A stretch of DNA of 64,000 nucleotides from Polynucleobacter campilacus (GTDB lineage Bacteria > Pseudomonadota > Gammaproteobacteria > Burkholderiales > Burkholderiaceae), in the NCBI RefSeq assembly GCF_002206625.1, contig NZ_NGUP01000003.1:17788-81787 (forward strand), written 5' to 3'. Made by a program: the position numbers and the translations under genes. A model generated the notes under the pieces. That model saw only the letters and a program-made list of their open reading frames with translations. It was not told the origin of the DNA and searched no databases. Positions 37,410 to 47,830 of the stretch are shown here, one piece after another; position 1 is the stretch's first letter, and each line of letters begins with the position of its first letter.

Positions 37410-38390
37410 TTAATCTAGAGTGATGTTGGCAGACTTGATTGCCTTATTCCAATATGGGAGCTCTTTCTTAACCAAGGCATCAGTTGCAGCAGGCGTTAGA
37501 TAACGCAACTCTACGCCAGCAGCATCAGCGCGCTCTTTCACTTCAGGCAATGCCAAACTCTTTTTAACTGAGTCTGTTAACTTGGCAACGACTGGAGCAG
37601 GCGTTCCTGCAGGGGCAAACAAACCTACCCAAGACTCTAGCTGGAAGGAAGGCAATCCGGCCTCGGCAGTAGTTGGAACGTTAGGCATCCCTGGGTGACG
37701 GCTCTTGCCAGTGACTGCCAAACCTTTGAGCTTGCCACTTTGAACATGTTGCATCAGTGATGGCGGAGTACTGATAAAGACCTGCACTTGTCCAGCAAGA
37801 ACGTCCTGAATGGCGGGGCCAGATCCCTTGTACGGCACGTGGACCATTTCAATACCGGTAGATTGCTTGAACATTTCAGTACCGATATGGGAGACTGAAC
37901 CATTGCCTTGTGAAGCGTAATTTAACTTACCAGGATTGGCTTTTGCATAGGCAATAAATTCTTTTAAGTTGTTAACCGGTACTGAAGGATGGACTGCAAT
38001 CACATTAGTAGAAATAGTCAACAGCGCAATTGGTGAAAAATCTTTCACAGGATCCCAAGCAAGCTTATCCATCAAAGCAGGATTGCCTACGTGATAACCA
38101 GAATATGAAATCAATAAGGTGTATCCATCAGGCTTAGCGTTTGCTACAAATTGATAGGCAATATTTCCGCTAGCTCCAGGTTTGTTATCCACAATCACCG
38201 TTTGACCAATGACTCTTGTGAGTGGCTCGCTCAGGAGACGCGCAGAAGTATCGACCAAACCTCCTGGAGGATTAGGCACGACTAAGGTAATGCTCCGGTC
38301 CGGAAAGGCTTGTGCGCTGGCAAGCTGAGCAACTGCAGTAAGGGCAAGCGTGGCTACTAATTTACGGGCTATGTGCATTCTGGTCATCAT
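37410..38390 (-). CDS. Bug/TctC-family periplasmic solute receptor
   Basis: The 326-residue precursor has a Sec signal peptide ending in AQLASAQA before FPDRSITLVVPNPPGG, the hallmark beginning of Bordetella-uptake-gene receptors; later DNKPGASGNIA and HVPYKGSGPAIQDVLAGQV are typical. These bind carboxylates or other small organic molecules for TctAB-type transport. No tctA/tctB genes are in the window, so it is an orphan receptor here. GAGGAG lies upstream; the first two codons are both ATG (38390 or 38387). It may share a transcript with the downstream-oriented Old Yellow Enzyme gene, from which it is 41 bases away. Confidence 0.9.
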   Translation of the reverse strand: MMTRMHIARKLVATLALTAVAQLASAQAFPDRSITLVVPNPPGGLVDTSARLLSEPLTRVIGQTVIVDNKPGASGNIAYQFVANAKPDGYTLLISYSGYHVGNPALMDKLAWDPVKDFSPIALLTISTNVIAVHPSVPVNNLKEFIAYAKANPGKLNYASQGNGSVSHIGTEMFKQSTGIEMVHVPYKGSGPAIQDVLAGQVQVFISTPPSLMQHVQSGKLKGLAVTGKSRHPGMPNVPTTAEAGLPSFQLESWVGLFAPAGTPAPVVAKLTDSVKKSLALPEVKERADAAGVELRYLTPAATDALVKKELPYWNKAIKSANITLD

Positions 38391-38431
38391 GGTCTCCTCA
38401 TCTTCAATGCTTATTTATTAATTTCTGCATT

Positions 38432-39553
38432 TTATCGCTGCCCTACTTTAACGCTTCCGAATACAGCTTGAGCCTCTCTAGGCAAACAACGCCAATAGCG
38501 CTCGTTGGCAGTAACTGTAGCGCCTAGGGCAGCAGCGGCCTCCCATCCCCAGCGGGGTTTGTATAAGAAGGCTCTCGCTAAGGCAATCAAGTCTGCATCA
38601 CCGTCTTGCAAGATCGCTTCGGCTTCATGTGGATCGGTAATTAAACCTACTGTCATCGTTGGTAGGCCGGATTGTTCTTTGACAATCTTAGCAAATGGCA
38701 CTTGGTATCGCGGTCCAAGAGCAATCTTTTGCTTCGGAGAAATTCCACCGGAAGAGATATGTACAAAATTACAACCCAAAGGCTTTAATTGTTTTGCAAA
38801 ATCAGCTGTCTCCTGTGGTGTCCAACCGCCCTCAATCCAATCACTTGCAGATATCCGAATACCCAGAACACCTGAATAAGCAGCCCGAACTGCTGTAAAC
38901 AACTCCAATGGAAAGCGAATTCGGTTTTCAAATGAACCGCCGTACTCATCTTGTCGCTGATTAGCAATCGGAGATAAAAACTGATGCAGTAGATAGCCGT
39001 GAGCACCATGCAATTCAATACCATCCACTCCAATACGGTCAGCCCGCTTTGCTGAATTCACAAAATCTTCAATCATTTGTTTGAGTTCTGCTTTTGATAA
39101 CTCATGTGGCAACCGTTCGCCTTCAAGTTGAGAGATGGCTGAGGGTGCGAGCATTTCCCAGCCGCCTTGGTCTGCAGATAAAAGTTGACCACCATCCCAG
39201 GGGGTGGCACTTGATGCTTTACGTCCAGCATGGGCTAATTGAATAAATACCGGAGTAGCCGGTGCTAATTTACGAGCACGACTTAATTTGTCTTGCAGGG
39301 CAGCTTCTGTGCGGTCATCCCATAGACCCAAGCAAGCAGGAGTAATACGCCCTTCTGCAGTCACACCAGTGGCCTCAATGATGAATAAGGCCGCGCCACT
39401 ATTGAGTAAATTACCCCAGTGCATTAAATGCCAGTCAGTTGCCTCACCATTACTGGCAGAGTATTGGCACATTGGGGCAACCACAATGCGATTCGCTAAT
39501 TCCAATGGTCCGCGGGGTGAATGGAGGGTGTAGCTGGAGAACAAAAGACTCAT
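38432..39553 (-). CDS. NADH:flavin oxidoreductase, Old Yellow Enzyme family (YqjM-like)
   Basis: The 373-residue TIM-barrel flavoprotein has NRIVVAPMCQYSA (the Cys near residue 28 that tunes FMN in YqjM-type enzymes), the substrate-binding pair in HGAHGYLLHQFLSP, NQRQDEYGGSFENRIRFP and the late ALARAFLYKPRW. It reduces activated C=C bonds with NAD(P)H; the physiological substrate is not evident. The Bug gene follows on the same strand. It diverges from mmsA across 154 bases. Confidence 0.88.
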   Translation of the reverse strand: MSLLFSSYTLHSPRGPLELANRIVVAPMCQYSASNGEATDWHLMHWGNLLNSGAALFIIEATGVTAEGRITPACLGLWDDRTEAALQDKLSRARKLAPATPVFIQLAHAGRKASSATPWDGGQLLSADQGGWEMLAPSAISQLEGERLPHELSKAELKQMIEDFVNSAKRADRIGVDGIELHGAHGYLLHQFLSPIANQRQDEYGGSFENRIRFPLELFTAVRAAYSGVLGIRISASDWIEGGWTPQETADFAKQLKPLGCNFVHISSGGISPKQKIALGPRYQVPFAKIVKEQSGLPTMTVGLITDPHEAEAILQDGDADLIALARAFLYKPRWGWEAAAALGATVTANERYWRCLPREAQAVFGSVKVGQR

Positions 39554-39654
39554 GGGATGCCTTAAAAAGCTGAAAAATAGTCCAAAAATTACGGAAGTAA
39601 GTCTAAAGCGATAGAATACTCAAAAAGCAGAATAAACCAGAAACCAAGACCTGC

Positions 39655-39673
39655 AGCCCTAGCTCAGCTGGCT
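39655..39673. promoter_or_regulatory. imperfect inverted repeat upstream of mmsA
   Basis: AGCC-CT-AGCT / AGCTGGCT around a single C (19 bases, one bulge) lies about 35 bases upstream of the mmsA start and may be a regulator site for the divergent OYE/mmsA pair. It also resembles a tRNA D-arm by chance. Confidence 0.3.
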
Positions 39674-39707
39674 TCGATTACCCAAAAACCTATTAATAAA
39701 TGAGACT

Positions 39708-41228
39708 ATGAACGCACCCCAAGCCTTTGATTCAAAAGACGATATTGGCCACTATATTGGCGGCAAGCTGGTGAACCCCAAAGACGGTCGCTTTGCTGAT
39801 GTGTACAACCCCGCTAAAGGCGCTGTCGCCCGACGCGTGGCATTAGCGAACCGCAAGGAAGTCGATGCTGCCGTAGCGGTTGCGCAAACCGCTTTTGAGA
39901 GCTGGGGTCAAACTAGTCCATTACGCCGTGCGCGCATATTGTTTAAGTATCTGGAGCTGCTCAATGCCAACCGTGATGCCCTAGCAGCCATCATTACTGC
40001 CGAACACGGCAAGGTATTTACTGATGCCCAAGGTGAAGTGACTCGGGGCATTGAAATTTTAGAATTTGCTACCGGCATCCCTGAATTACTCAAAGGTGAT
40101 TACACCGAACAGGTTTCTACCGATATTGATAACTGGATCATGCGTCAACCTTTGGGTGTAGTGGCTGGCATAACGCCATTTAACTTCCCTGTCATGGTTC
40201 CGATGTGGATGTTCCCTGTGGCGATTGCCTGTGGCAATACTTTTATTCTCAAGCCTAGCCCAACCGATCCATCTGCTGCTTTATTGATGGCTAAGCTACT
40301 GAAAGAGGCAGGTCTTCCTGATGGCGTATTTAACGTGGTCCAGGGTGATAAAGAAGCTGTAGATGCCCTGATTGAGAATCCAGATGTGAAAGCCGTGAGT
40401 TTCGTTGGCTCAACGCCAATTGCCAATTACATTTATGAGCGTTGCGCTCACTTTGGTAAACGCTCTCAAGCTTTAGGTGGTGCTAAAAATCATATGGTCA
40501 TCATGCCTGATGCAGATATGGATAAAGCGATTGATGCTCTGATTGGTGCTGCCTATGGATCTGCTGGTGAACGCTGTATGGCGATTTCAGTAGCAGTTTT
40601 GGTTGGTGATGCAGCTGACAAAATTATGCCAAAACTCATCGAACGCACCAAAACCTTGAAGGTTAAAAATGGTATGGAGCTAGATGCCGAAATGGGTCCT
40701 ATCGTCACTAAGGCAGCCTTAGAGCGCATTACAGGCTATATCGAAAACGGCGTTGCTTCTGGTGCCAAGCTATTAGTAGATGGCCGCGGCTTAAAAGTTC
40801 CTGACAATGAGAATGGCTTCTTCATCGGTGGCACACTCTTTGATAACGTCAAACCCGATATGAAGATTTACCTTGAAGAAATCTTTGGCCCGGTGCTATC
40901 TTGCATGCGAGTAGCCAACTTTACGGATGCACTCAATTTAGTTAACTCCTGCGAGTTTGGCAACGGTGTTGCTTGCTTCACCAGCGATGGCAATATCGCC
41001 CGTGAGTTTGCTCGCCGCGTACAAGTGGGTATGGTTGGTATCAACGTACCTATTCCAGTACCAATGGCTTGGCATGGTTTTGGCGGCTGGAAGAAGTCGA
41101 TCTTTGGCGATATGAATGCGTACGGCAAAGAAGGTGTGCGCTTCTACACCAAGCAAAAGAGTGTGATGCAGCGTTGGCCTGAAAGTATTGCCAAGGGTGC
41201 AGAGTTTGTGATGCCAACCTCTAAGTAA
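39708..41228 (+). CDS. mmsA: CoA-acylating methylmalonate-semialdehyde dehydrogenase
   Basis: The 506-residue aldehyde dehydrogenase-family enzyme has [27 protein letters not shown] and the nucleophile Cys at about 290 in [14 protein letters not shown], a pattern of MmsA (no general-base Glu in the ELGG-like position, replaced by ALGGAKNHM). It oxidises methylmalonate semialdehyde to propionyl-CoA in valine or inositol catabolism, or malonate semialdehyde to acetyl-CoA. Propionyl-CoA links it metabolically to prpE elsewhere in the window. It is monocistronic, with its own terminator. Confidence 0.92.
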   Translation: MNAPQAFDSKDDIGHYIGGKLVNPKDGRFADVYNPAKGAVARRVALANRKEVDAAVAVAQTAFESWGQTSPLRRARILFKYLELLNANRDALAAIITAEHGKVFTDAQGEVTRGIEILEFATGIPELLKGDYTEQVSTDIDNWIMRQPLGVVAGITPFNFPVMVPMWMFPVAIACGNTFILKPSPTDPSAALLMAKLLKEAGLPDGVFNVVQGDKEAVDALIENPDVKAVSFVGSTPIANYIYERCAHFGKRSQALGGAKNHMVIMPDADMDKAIDALIGAAYGSAGERCMAISVAVLVGDAADKIMPKLIERTKTLKVKNGMELDAEMGPIVTKAALERITGYIENGVASGAKLLVDGRGLKVPDNENGFFIGGTLFDNVKPDMKIYLEEIFGPVLSCMRVANFTDALNLVNSCEFGNGVACFTSDGNIAREFARRVQVGMVGINVPIPVPMAWHGFGGWKKSIFGDMNAYGKEGVRFYTKQKSVMQRWPESIAKGAEFVMPTSK

Positions 41229-41249
41229 AGCGTTAGAGGCGGTATTAAT

Positions 41250-41282
41250 AAAAATAGCGATCTACGGATCGCTATTTTTTTA
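41250..41282. terminator. bidirectional rho-independent terminator
   Basis: A perfect stem AATAGCGATC / GATCGCTATT with TACG loop is followed by seven T on the plus strand and by a T-rich run on the minus strand. It serves both mmsA and the convergent DUF1178-NUDIX-nuo unit. Confidence 0.88.
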
Positions 41283-41307
41283 CTCTCAGCCTTATTCTTG
41301 CGAAGTA

Positions 41308-41802
41308 TTACTGAAGTGTGTTTTTGAATGCGGGCATCATTGGCATTGCCAATACATCGATACCCTCTTCCCTCAAAGACTCTGCCTCATCTAAAGTGGT
41401 CTGGCCACGGATGCTACGTTCAGGAGATTCATTGTAGTGAATCTTTCTAGCCTCTTTAGCAAAAGAATTACCAACATCCTCAGATCGGCCCATCAGTTCA
41501 CGCATACCCTTTAAAAAAGCTGCCTGGACTTGAGCTTCTAAATGGGAATGGTCTGGACTAGTCAAGGCCACAACATCACCACTCAAATGACCAGCGTCCG
41601 CTTTGGATACTGCTAATTCTGAAGATGAAGTCGATGAAGACTTAGCAATATGAGGAGCCGAAGGCATACGGGCAATATTGGTGTTATCGCATACAGGACA
41701 GGCGAGCATACCCTTGTCTTGCTGAGCAAGACAATCTGCTTCAGAGGCAAACCATCCCTCAAAGCGATGATCTAGGGGGCAAGCGAGGTTATAAACTTTC
41801 AT
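41308..41802 (-). CDS. DUF1178 family protein
   Basis: The 164-residue protein starts MKVYNLACPLDHRFEGWF and has a second Cys pair in LACPVCDNTNIARMPSAPHIA, forming a probable zinc ribbon. A Ser-rich linker and a C-terminal helical domain containing EARKIHYNE follow, the layout of DUF1178. The function is unknown. It lies 65 bases after the NUDIX gene and is probably the last gene of the nuo transcript. Confidence 0.84.
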   Translation of the reverse strand: MKVYNLACPLDHRFEGWFASEADCLAQQDKGMLACPVCDNTNIARMPSAPHIAKSSSTSSSELAVSKADAGHLSGDVVALTSPDHSHLEAQVQAAFLKGMRELMGRSEDVGNSFAKEARKIHYNESPERSIRGQTTLDEAESLREEGIDVLAMPMMPAFKNTLQ

Positions 41803-41867
41803 AAAACCTATTTGGGGGCAAAAGTACTAAATTCAATAGCCCTATTTTAAGCGGGTTTGCTATATGC

Positions 41868-42467
41868 CTATTTAATTGGCTCTGGACTCACTAAACCGCG
41901 GCGGTAGCGGTCTAGCCAGTAGGCCGAGATAGTGGTTTTAACATCCGTAATTTCGCCTTCCTCCACCCAAGCAATGAGTTGCTCTAAGGGCGCTGCAAAG
42001 ACATCTAGAAATTCTTCTTCATCCAAATGACTAGCACCAGGTACAAGACCTTCGGCTAAATAGATATCAATAAATTCTGTTGAATACGAAATCACTGGAT
42101 GGATGCGGCGTATATAACTCCATTTTTTTGCCGTGTACCCTGTCTCTTCAGCAAGCTCACGTTGCGCACATAGCAGTGGATTTTCATTGGGATCCAATTT
42201 GCCTGCAGGAATTTCAATACAAGCCTTGGCAATGGGGTAGCGATATTGGCGCTCCAAGAGGACCCTACCATCATCTAGCAAAGCCACAATCGCAACAGCT
42301 CCCGGGTGAGTTAAGTACTCTCGTACTGCTTGTTGGCCATCAGGTAATGAAACCGTATCGCGTTTCATCTTCAAGAAAATGCCGCCGTAGATATCTTCAC
42401 CAGCAATGCGCTCCTCACGCAAATGTTGATCACCACTAGGCAAATCTTTAAATGATTTTTCGGACAT
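41868..42467 (-). CDS. NUDIX hydrolase, probable ADP-ribose pyrophosphatase
   Basis: The 199-residue protein has a complete Nudix box (G-x5-E-x7-REL-x-EE-x-G) spelled in GKLDPNENPLLCAQREL and AEETGY. The preceding EIPAGK and the LLERQYRYPIAK stretch fit the ADP-ribose pyrophosphatase (NudF-like) group. It hydrolyses nucleoside diphosphate sugars. It starts 14 bases after nuoN, and homologues occur downstream of nuoN in other Burkholderiales. Confidence 0.86.
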   Translation of the reverse strand: MSEKSFKDLPSGDQHLREERIAGEDIYGGIFLKMKRDTVSLPDGQQAVREYLTHPGAVAIVALLDDGRVLLERQYRYPIAKACIEIPAGKLDPNENPLLCAQRELAEETGYTAKKWSYIRRIHPVISYSTEFIDIYLAEGLVPGASHLDEEEFLDVFAAPLEQLIAWVEEGEITDVKTTISAYWLDRYRRGLVSPEPIK

Positions 42468-42481
42468 CTCTACCTAAGAAT

Positions 42482-43981
42482 TTAGGAGCCTAATAAGGTA
42501 CGGCGCATGGCGTCGAGACAAAGACTCATTAAGCCTGCAGGAACAATACCCAGCGCTAACACCAAAATACTATTTAAGCCCAAGATGCCTTTGGCAAAGC
42601 CAGAACCGCTAATGGTTGTCTCATGCACCGGTTGATCAAAATACATTACCTTGACGACACGCAAGTAATAGAAAGCGCCGATCAAGGATGCCATTACGGC
42701 GACGATAGCCAAGAAGGTATGACCGCCATCTACTAGCGCTTCTAGCACACCTAATTTAGCTGCAAAGCCTACTGTTGGCGGAATACCTGCCAAGGAGAAC
42801 ATCATTACTAGTCCAATAAAAGCAAACCATGGATGCTTTTGATTCAAACCTTTGAGGTCGTCTAAGGTCTCACAGTCATGCCCCTTGCGAGACAGAACCA
42901 TAAGTAAGCCAAAGGTACCCAAGGTTGTTAATACATAAGTAATGACATAAAACATGGATGCGCTAAATGCATGATCATCAAATACAGATAGCAGGCCTAA
43001 TAGAACGAAGCCCATTTGCGCAATCGCAGAATACGCCAACATACGCTTCAAATTGGTTTGCGCAATGGCCGTGACGTTGCCAAGAACTAAGGACAGGACT
43101 GCTAAGATCACCAGCATTGGCTGCCAATCACCCAAGAGCGGCAGCAAGGTGTTAACCAGCAGACGGAACAACAAGGCAAAAGCAGCAAGCTTAGGTGCTG
43201 CCGCAATCATCAGTGTTACTGCTGTTGGTGCGCCTTGATAGACATCTGGTACCCACATATGGAAAGGCACTACACCTAACTTAAATGCCAGGCCAGCAAC
43301 AATGAACACTAAGCCAAAGGCCATCACCAGATGATTTACACGTGGATCGGCAACTACTTTGAAGATTTCGATAAGATCTAACGAGCCTGTTACGCCGTAA
43401 AGCATCGACATGCCATATAAGAAGAAACCTGAAGCCAAAGCACCTAAGATGAAATACTTAATTGCGGCCTCTACGCTCTTCTCGCTGTTATGGCTCATTG
43501 CTACGAGTGCGTAAGTTGGCAATGCCATTAACTCCAAGCCCAGATAAAGAGTTAACAAATTTGCCCCGGAGATCAAGACAAATTGACCAAGTAAGGCAAG
43601 CAAGGTCAAAACAATAAAGTCTGGGCGGAATAAGGCGCGATCTTTGAGGTATTGCTTGGAGTAAATCAAGCTGACCAAGACAGCACCGCATGAACAGGCT
43701 TTGAGTAAATTAGAAAAAGGGTCTGATTGAAATAAGCCATTCATCGCTAATAGCGCTGGATCTCCCATTCGGCCAATGAATGCCAAAATCAGATAGACCA
43801 AGAGAATGATCGTAAAGAAATAGACAAATCCAACTCCGCGGGGAGTATGGAAGATGTCCTGCTCTACACCTGGAGTAGATAGCACTCTCTCAGGCACATA
43901 AACGCTAGCCAGCAATAGCAAACAGGCTGCAACGAGCAGAACAAGTTCAGGCAGGATAGCGTATAGGTCGAATGCTTGCAT
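42482..43981 (-). CDS. nuoN: NADH-quinone oxidoreductase subunit N
   Basis: The 499-residue antiporter-like subunit has about 14 membrane helices. Conserved Lys/Glu in membrane segments are visible in [15 protein letters not shown] and the [20 protein letters not shown] loop; [11 protein letters not shown] follows. It is part of the proton-pumping membrane arm and the last nuo gene, 10 bases after nuoM. Confidence 0.95.
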   Translation of the reverse strand: MQAFDLYAILPELVLLVAACLLLLASVYVPERVLSTPGVEQDIFHTPRGVGFVYFFTIILLVYLILAFIGRMGDPALLAMNGLFQSDPFSNLLKACSCGAVLVSLIYSKQYLKDRALFRPDFIVLTLLALLGQFVLISGANLLTLYLGLELMALPTYALVAMSHNSEKSVEAAIKYFILGALASGFFLYGMSMLYGVTGSLDLIEIFKVVADPRVNHLVMAFGLVFIVAGLAFKLGVVPFHMWVPDVYQGAPTAVTLMIAAAPKLAAFALLFRLLVNTLLPLLGDWQPMLVILAVLSLVLGNVTAIAQTNLKRMLAYSAIAQMGFVLLGLLSVFDDHAFSASMFYVITYVLTTLGTFGLLMVLSRKGHDCETLDDLKGLNQKHPWFAFIGLVMMFSLAGIPPTVGFAAKLGVLEALVDGGHTFLAIVAVMASLIGAFYYLRVVKVMYFDQPVHETTISGSGFAKGILGLNSILVLALGIVPAGLMSLCLDAMRRTLLGS

Positions 43982-43991
43982 TTGCTTTTAC

Positions 43992-45458
43992 TCAGAGTTT
44001 GCTAACAGCTACATGCTGTAGCAGATTAATCACGGCAGGATGAATAATGTCTGTAAAGGGTTTTGGATAAACACCCATTCCGATTACACAAATGGACAAT
44101 ACTGCCATCAAGAAATATTCGCGGGCATTCAGGTCTTTTAGCTCCTCTACATGGGCATTGGTAATAGCGCCAAAGAATACGCGCTTGACCATCCACAAGG
44201 AATAGGAAGCCCCCAGAATCAAGGCTGTTGAAGCCAAGATGCCAATCACAAAGTCATAGTCCACTGCTGCAAGAATTACCATGAACTCACCAACAAATCC
44301 TGAAGTTGCTGGAAGGCCGCAGTTTGCCATTGCCATCAACACGGCAAAAGCAGTAAATGCAGGCATGCGATGCACTACTCCACCGTAATCAGCAATTTGG
44401 CGAGTATGCATACGGTCATAGAGCACGCCAATAGAAAGGAACATCGCACCAGCCACAAAGCCATGAGAAATCATTTGCACAATACCGCCCTCAATACCTA
44501 GAGGACTGAAGAGGAAGAAGCCGAGCGTTACAAAACCCATGTGGGCGACAGATGAATACGCCACCAGCTTTTTCATATCCTTCTGAACCAAGGCTACTGC
44601 ACCTACATAAATCACCGCCACTAATGATAGGAAGATGATAAATGGGCCGAGATATTGGCTAGCATCTGGTGCAATCGGCAATGAGAAGCGCAAGAAACCA
44701 TAGGCACCGAGTTTCAACATAATCGCTGCCAACACGACAGAACCACCGGTCGGCGCCTCTACGTGAACATCGGGCAACCAAGTATGCAATGGCCACATTG
44801 GTACCTTTACAGCAAACGCCATAAAGAACGCAAAGAACAGCAAAATTTGCTCAACGATATCGAGGCGCGCCTGTTGCCAAACCAAAATATCAAAGCTATT
44901 GGTCACGTTGTAGAGATAAAGCATGGCAACTAGAGTGAGCAAGGAGCCAAGCAAGGTGTACAGGAAGAACTTGAATGCTGCATAGATGCGGTTATGCCCA
45001 CCCCAGACGCCAATGATGATGTACATCGGAATTAAGGTTGCCTCGAAAAAGACATAGAACAATAAGGCATCTAGCGCACAGAAAACACCAATCATTAATC
45101 CAGAAAGGATCATGAAAGAAGCCATATATTGCGAGACCTTGATCTCAATCACTTCCCACGCTGCTATCACTACAATAATATTGATGAAAGCTGTGAGAAC
45201 AATAAACCAAACAGAGATTCCGTCAATACCTAAGAAATAGTTAATGTCGTAGCGCGGAATCCAACTTAATTTCTCAACAAACTGCATCCCAGGATTGGCA
45301 ATATCAAACTGAATAATGAGAGGGAGAGTGGCAATGAAGCCAAGGATGGCGCCAATAAGGGCTAACCAGCGAACACCAGCAGATGGCTTCTCAGACCCAA
45401 ATATCAAAATAATGAGTCCAAAAACAATCGGTGTCCAGATAGCGTAAGAAAGAATCAT
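43992..45458 (-). CDS. nuoM: NADH-quinone oxidoreductase subunit M
   Basis: This 488-residue antiporter-like subunit has about 14 membrane helices. The functional Glu is in VFFEATLIPMYIIIG, and KVPMWPLHTWLPDVHVEAPT and SSVAHMGFVTLG are conserved. It forms one of the three proton channels of complex I. It is 9 bases after nuoL. Confidence 0.96.
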   Translation of the reverse strand: MILSYAIWTPIVFGLIILIFGSEKPSAGVRWLALIGAILGFIATLPLIIQFDIANPGMQFVEKLSWIPRYDINYFLGIDGISVWFIVLTAFINIIVVIAAWEVIEIKVSQYMASFMILSGLMIGVFCALDALLFYVFFEATLIPMYIIIGVWGGHNRIYAAFKFFLYTLLGSLLTLVAMLYLYNVTNSFDILVWQQARLDIVEQILLFFAFFMAFAVKVPMWPLHTWLPDVHVEAPTGGSVVLAAIMLKLGAYGFLRFSLPIAPDASQYLGPFIIFLSLVAVIYVGAVALVQKDMKKLVAYSSVAHMGFVTLGFFLFSPLGIEGGIVQMISHGFVAGAMFLSIGVLYDRMHTRQIADYGGVVHRMPAFTAFAVLMAMANCGLPATSGFVGEFMVILAAVDYDFVIGILASTALILGASYSLWMVKRVFFGAITNAHVEELKDLNAREYFLMAVLSICVIGMGVYPKPFTDIIHPAVINLLQHVAVSKL

Positions 45459-45467
45459 AATGGCGGC

Positions 45468-47519
45468 CTAGCGAACAAAAGGCAGATAAGCATACAAAAC
45501 CCAAGCTAGCAACGCCGCTAAGCCTGCAATCATTGCAAAAGCGTAGTGATAAAGATAACCAGATTGCAAATGGCGAATAACTCCGGCAAAGCGCCCTACT
45601 GTGTACGCGCTGCCATTCACAAAGAAACCATCAATCACTTTCTGGTCGCCGCGATGCCACAGGAAACCACCGATCCAAATCAGACCCTTGGCAAAGACTA
45701 CTTGGTTTAAGTCGTCAAGATAGTATTTGTTATCGAGCAATTTTTTGATGGGTGCTAGTGCTTGTGCAACCTTGGCAGGTAACTTAGGAGCCCAAAGGTA
45801 GCCAACCGCAGCTGTTAGTACGCCAAGAACTACCAACAGTAAGATTGGTGATGTGAATGCATGCATCGCCATTGCTACCGGACCATGGAACTCGTCTTCG
45901 AGCTCTTTCATAATTGGATGACGGAGAACATCGATAAAGATGGAGTCACCAAAGAAGGTGCCAAATAAGAGTGGCGTAATCGTATAAAAACCAATGATGA
46001 CCGACGGAATCGCCAAGAGGATTAATGGCAAAGTTACCACCAATGGAGACTCATGGGGCTTTTCACCTGGCGCTAAACCGTGATGCGCATGGTCATCGCC
46101 CTGCTCTGCATGATGATCGTGCGCGTGTGAATCAGCATGACCCCAACGTGCTTTGCCATGAAATACCCAGAAGTAGAGGCGGAATGAATACAAAGCCGTT
46201 ACAAAGACACTAGCCATCACTGCAAAGTAAGCAAAGCCTGCGCCAGGAATATGGCTGGCAGCAACGGCTTCAATAATAGAATCTTTTGAATAGAAACCAG
46301 AGAAGAATGGTGTACCGATCAAGGCCAAATTACCAAGCAACATCATGAGGCAAGTAATGGGCATGTATTTCCAGAGGCCACCCATCTTGCGCATATCTTG
46401 CTCGTGGTGCATACCGAGAATCACGCTACCGGCCGCCAGGAACAATAGGGCTTTAAAGAATGCATGGGTCATTAAATGAAAGATCGCCACTGGATAAGCA
46501 GAAACCCCCAGTGCTACGGTCATATAACCCAATTGAGACAGAGTTGAATATGCCACTACGCGCTTGATGTCATTTTGCACAATTCCCAAAAAGCCCATGA
46601 AGAGCGTCGTAATCGAGCCAATAATGAGGATAAAGCTCAAAGCCACATCAGAAAGCTCAAACAATGGTGACATCCGAGAAACCATAAAGATCCCTGCCGT
46701 AACCATCGTTGCCGCGTGAATCAATGCAGAAATTGGGGTTGGGCCTTCCATGGAGTCTGGCAACCAAACATGTAATGGGAACTGTGCTGATTTACCCATC
46801 GCACCAATGAATAAACAGATGCAAGCTACCGTCAATAAATTCCAGCTAGTTCCAGGCAATGTTTGTGCTGCTAAGGCAGTGTTCTGAGAAAAAATGACGT
46901 CATATTGCATTGAGCCAGTACTAGCTAGTAGCAAGCCAATGCCGAGAATAAAGCCGAAGTCACCAACACGATTAACCAAGAAGGCTTTCATATTGGCAAA
47001 TACTGCAGACTGACGCTCGTAATAAAAGCCAATCAAGAGATAAGAAACTACACCCACCGCTTCCCATCCGAAGAAGAGTTGCAAAAGGTTATTACTCATC
47101 ACCAACATCAACATGGCAAAAGTAAATAAAGAGATATAGGAGAAGAAGCGGTTGTAGCCTTCTTCCCCCTGCATATAGCCAATGGTGTAAATGTGAACCA
47201 TGAGTGATACAAATGTCACTACACACATCATGGTCGCTGTTAATGGATCGATTAAGAAGCCAATATCTAAATTGAGTTCACCCAATTCCATCCAGCGGTA
47301 TACGGTGCCATTAAAGTAGAAGCCATCCATCACCTGAACCAACACATTGCAGGACAGTGCAAATGCAATCGCTACACCCAAGATGGTGACAAATTGGCAT
47401 GCCCCTTGACCAATACGGTTACCACCCAATTTAGTGCCAAAGAAGCCCGCAATCATGGAGCCAATCAATGGCGCGAGAGGAATCGCGCAAAGAACAGGAA
47501 TAGTTAAGGTCAATTGCAT
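45468..47519 (-). CDS. nuoL: NADH-quinone oxidoreductase subunit L
   Basis: The 683-residue distal antiporter-like subunit has about 15-16 membrane helices with conserved FGWEAVGVVSYLLIGF, KSAQFPLHVWLPDSMEGPTP and STLSQLGYM. The C-terminal lateral helix region is present. A hydrophilic loop near residues 458-480 is unusually rich in His (8 of 22 residues). It starts 2 bases after nuoK's stop. Confidence 0.96.
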   Translation of the reverse strand: MQLTLTIPVLCAIPLAPLIGSMIAGFFGTKLGGNRIGQGACQFVTILGVAIAFALSCNVLVQVMDGFYFNGTVYRWMELGELNLDIGFLIDPLTATMMCVVTFVSLMVHIYTIGYMQGEEGYNRFFSYISLFTFAMLMLVMSNNLLQLFFGWEAVGVVSYLLIGFYYERQSAVFANMKAFLVNRVGDFGFILGIGLLLASTGSMQYDVIFSQNTALAAQTLPGTSWNLLTVACICLFIGAMGKSAQFPLHVWLPDSMEGPTPISALIHAATMVTAGIFMVSRMSPLFELSDVALSFILIIGSITTLFMGFLGIVQNDIKRVVAYSTLSQLGYMTVALGVSAYPVAIFHLMTHAFFKALLFLAAGSVILGMHHEQDMRKMGGLWKYMPITCLMMLLGNLALIGTPFFSGFYSKDSIIEAVAASHIPGAGFAYFAVMASVFVTALYSFRLYFWVFHGKARWGHADSHAHDHHAEQGDDHAHHGLAPGEKPHESPLVVTLPLILLAIPSVIIGFYTITPLLFGTFFGDSIFIDVLRHPIMKELEDEFHGPVAMAMHAFTSPILLLVVLGVLTAAVGYLWAPKLPAKVAQALAPIKKLLDNKYYLDDLNQVVFAKGLIWIGGFLWHRGDQKVIDGFFVNGSAYTVGRFAGVIRHLQSGYLYHYAFAMIAGLAALLAWVLYAYLPFVR

Positions 47520-47521
47520 GA

Positions 47522-47830
47522 CTAGCCTTTTAGGTGGTCAAGATCATCGGCATCAATGGTGTCAACCTTACGGAAGAGCACAACCAAAATTGCCAAACCG
47601 ATAGCTGCTTCCGCAGCTGCCACAGTCAAAATAAAGAATACAAATACTTGGCCCGCCATATCACTCAAGTAGTGGGAGAAAGCGATAAAGTTCATGTTCA
47701 CAGAAAGAAGCATCAACTCAATTGCCATTAAAAGCACAATCACATTCTTGCGGTTCAGAAAAATGCCGATTACGCTAGTTGCAAACAAAATCGCACCAAG
47801 TACTAAGTAGTGGGCAAGAGTGATATTCAT
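47522..47830 (-). CDS. nuoK: NADH-quinone oxidoreductase subunit K
   Basis: This 102-residue protein has three membrane helices; the conserved Glu residues are in [10 protein letters not shown] and [11 protein letters not shown]. It belongs to the E-channel of complex I. Its ATG overlaps the nuoJ stop by 4 bases. Confidence 0.96.
   Translation of the reverse strand: MNITLAHYLVLGAILFATSVIGIFLNRKNVIVLLMAIELMLLSVNMNFIAFSHYLSDMAGQVFVFFILTVAAAEAAIGLAILVVLFRKVDTIDADDLDHLKG

Noticed and set aside
39658..39690. Possible tRNA gene before mmsA
   Set aside because: The D-arm-like and T-loop-like boxes are adjacent, with no room for an anticodon arm and no acceptor stem.
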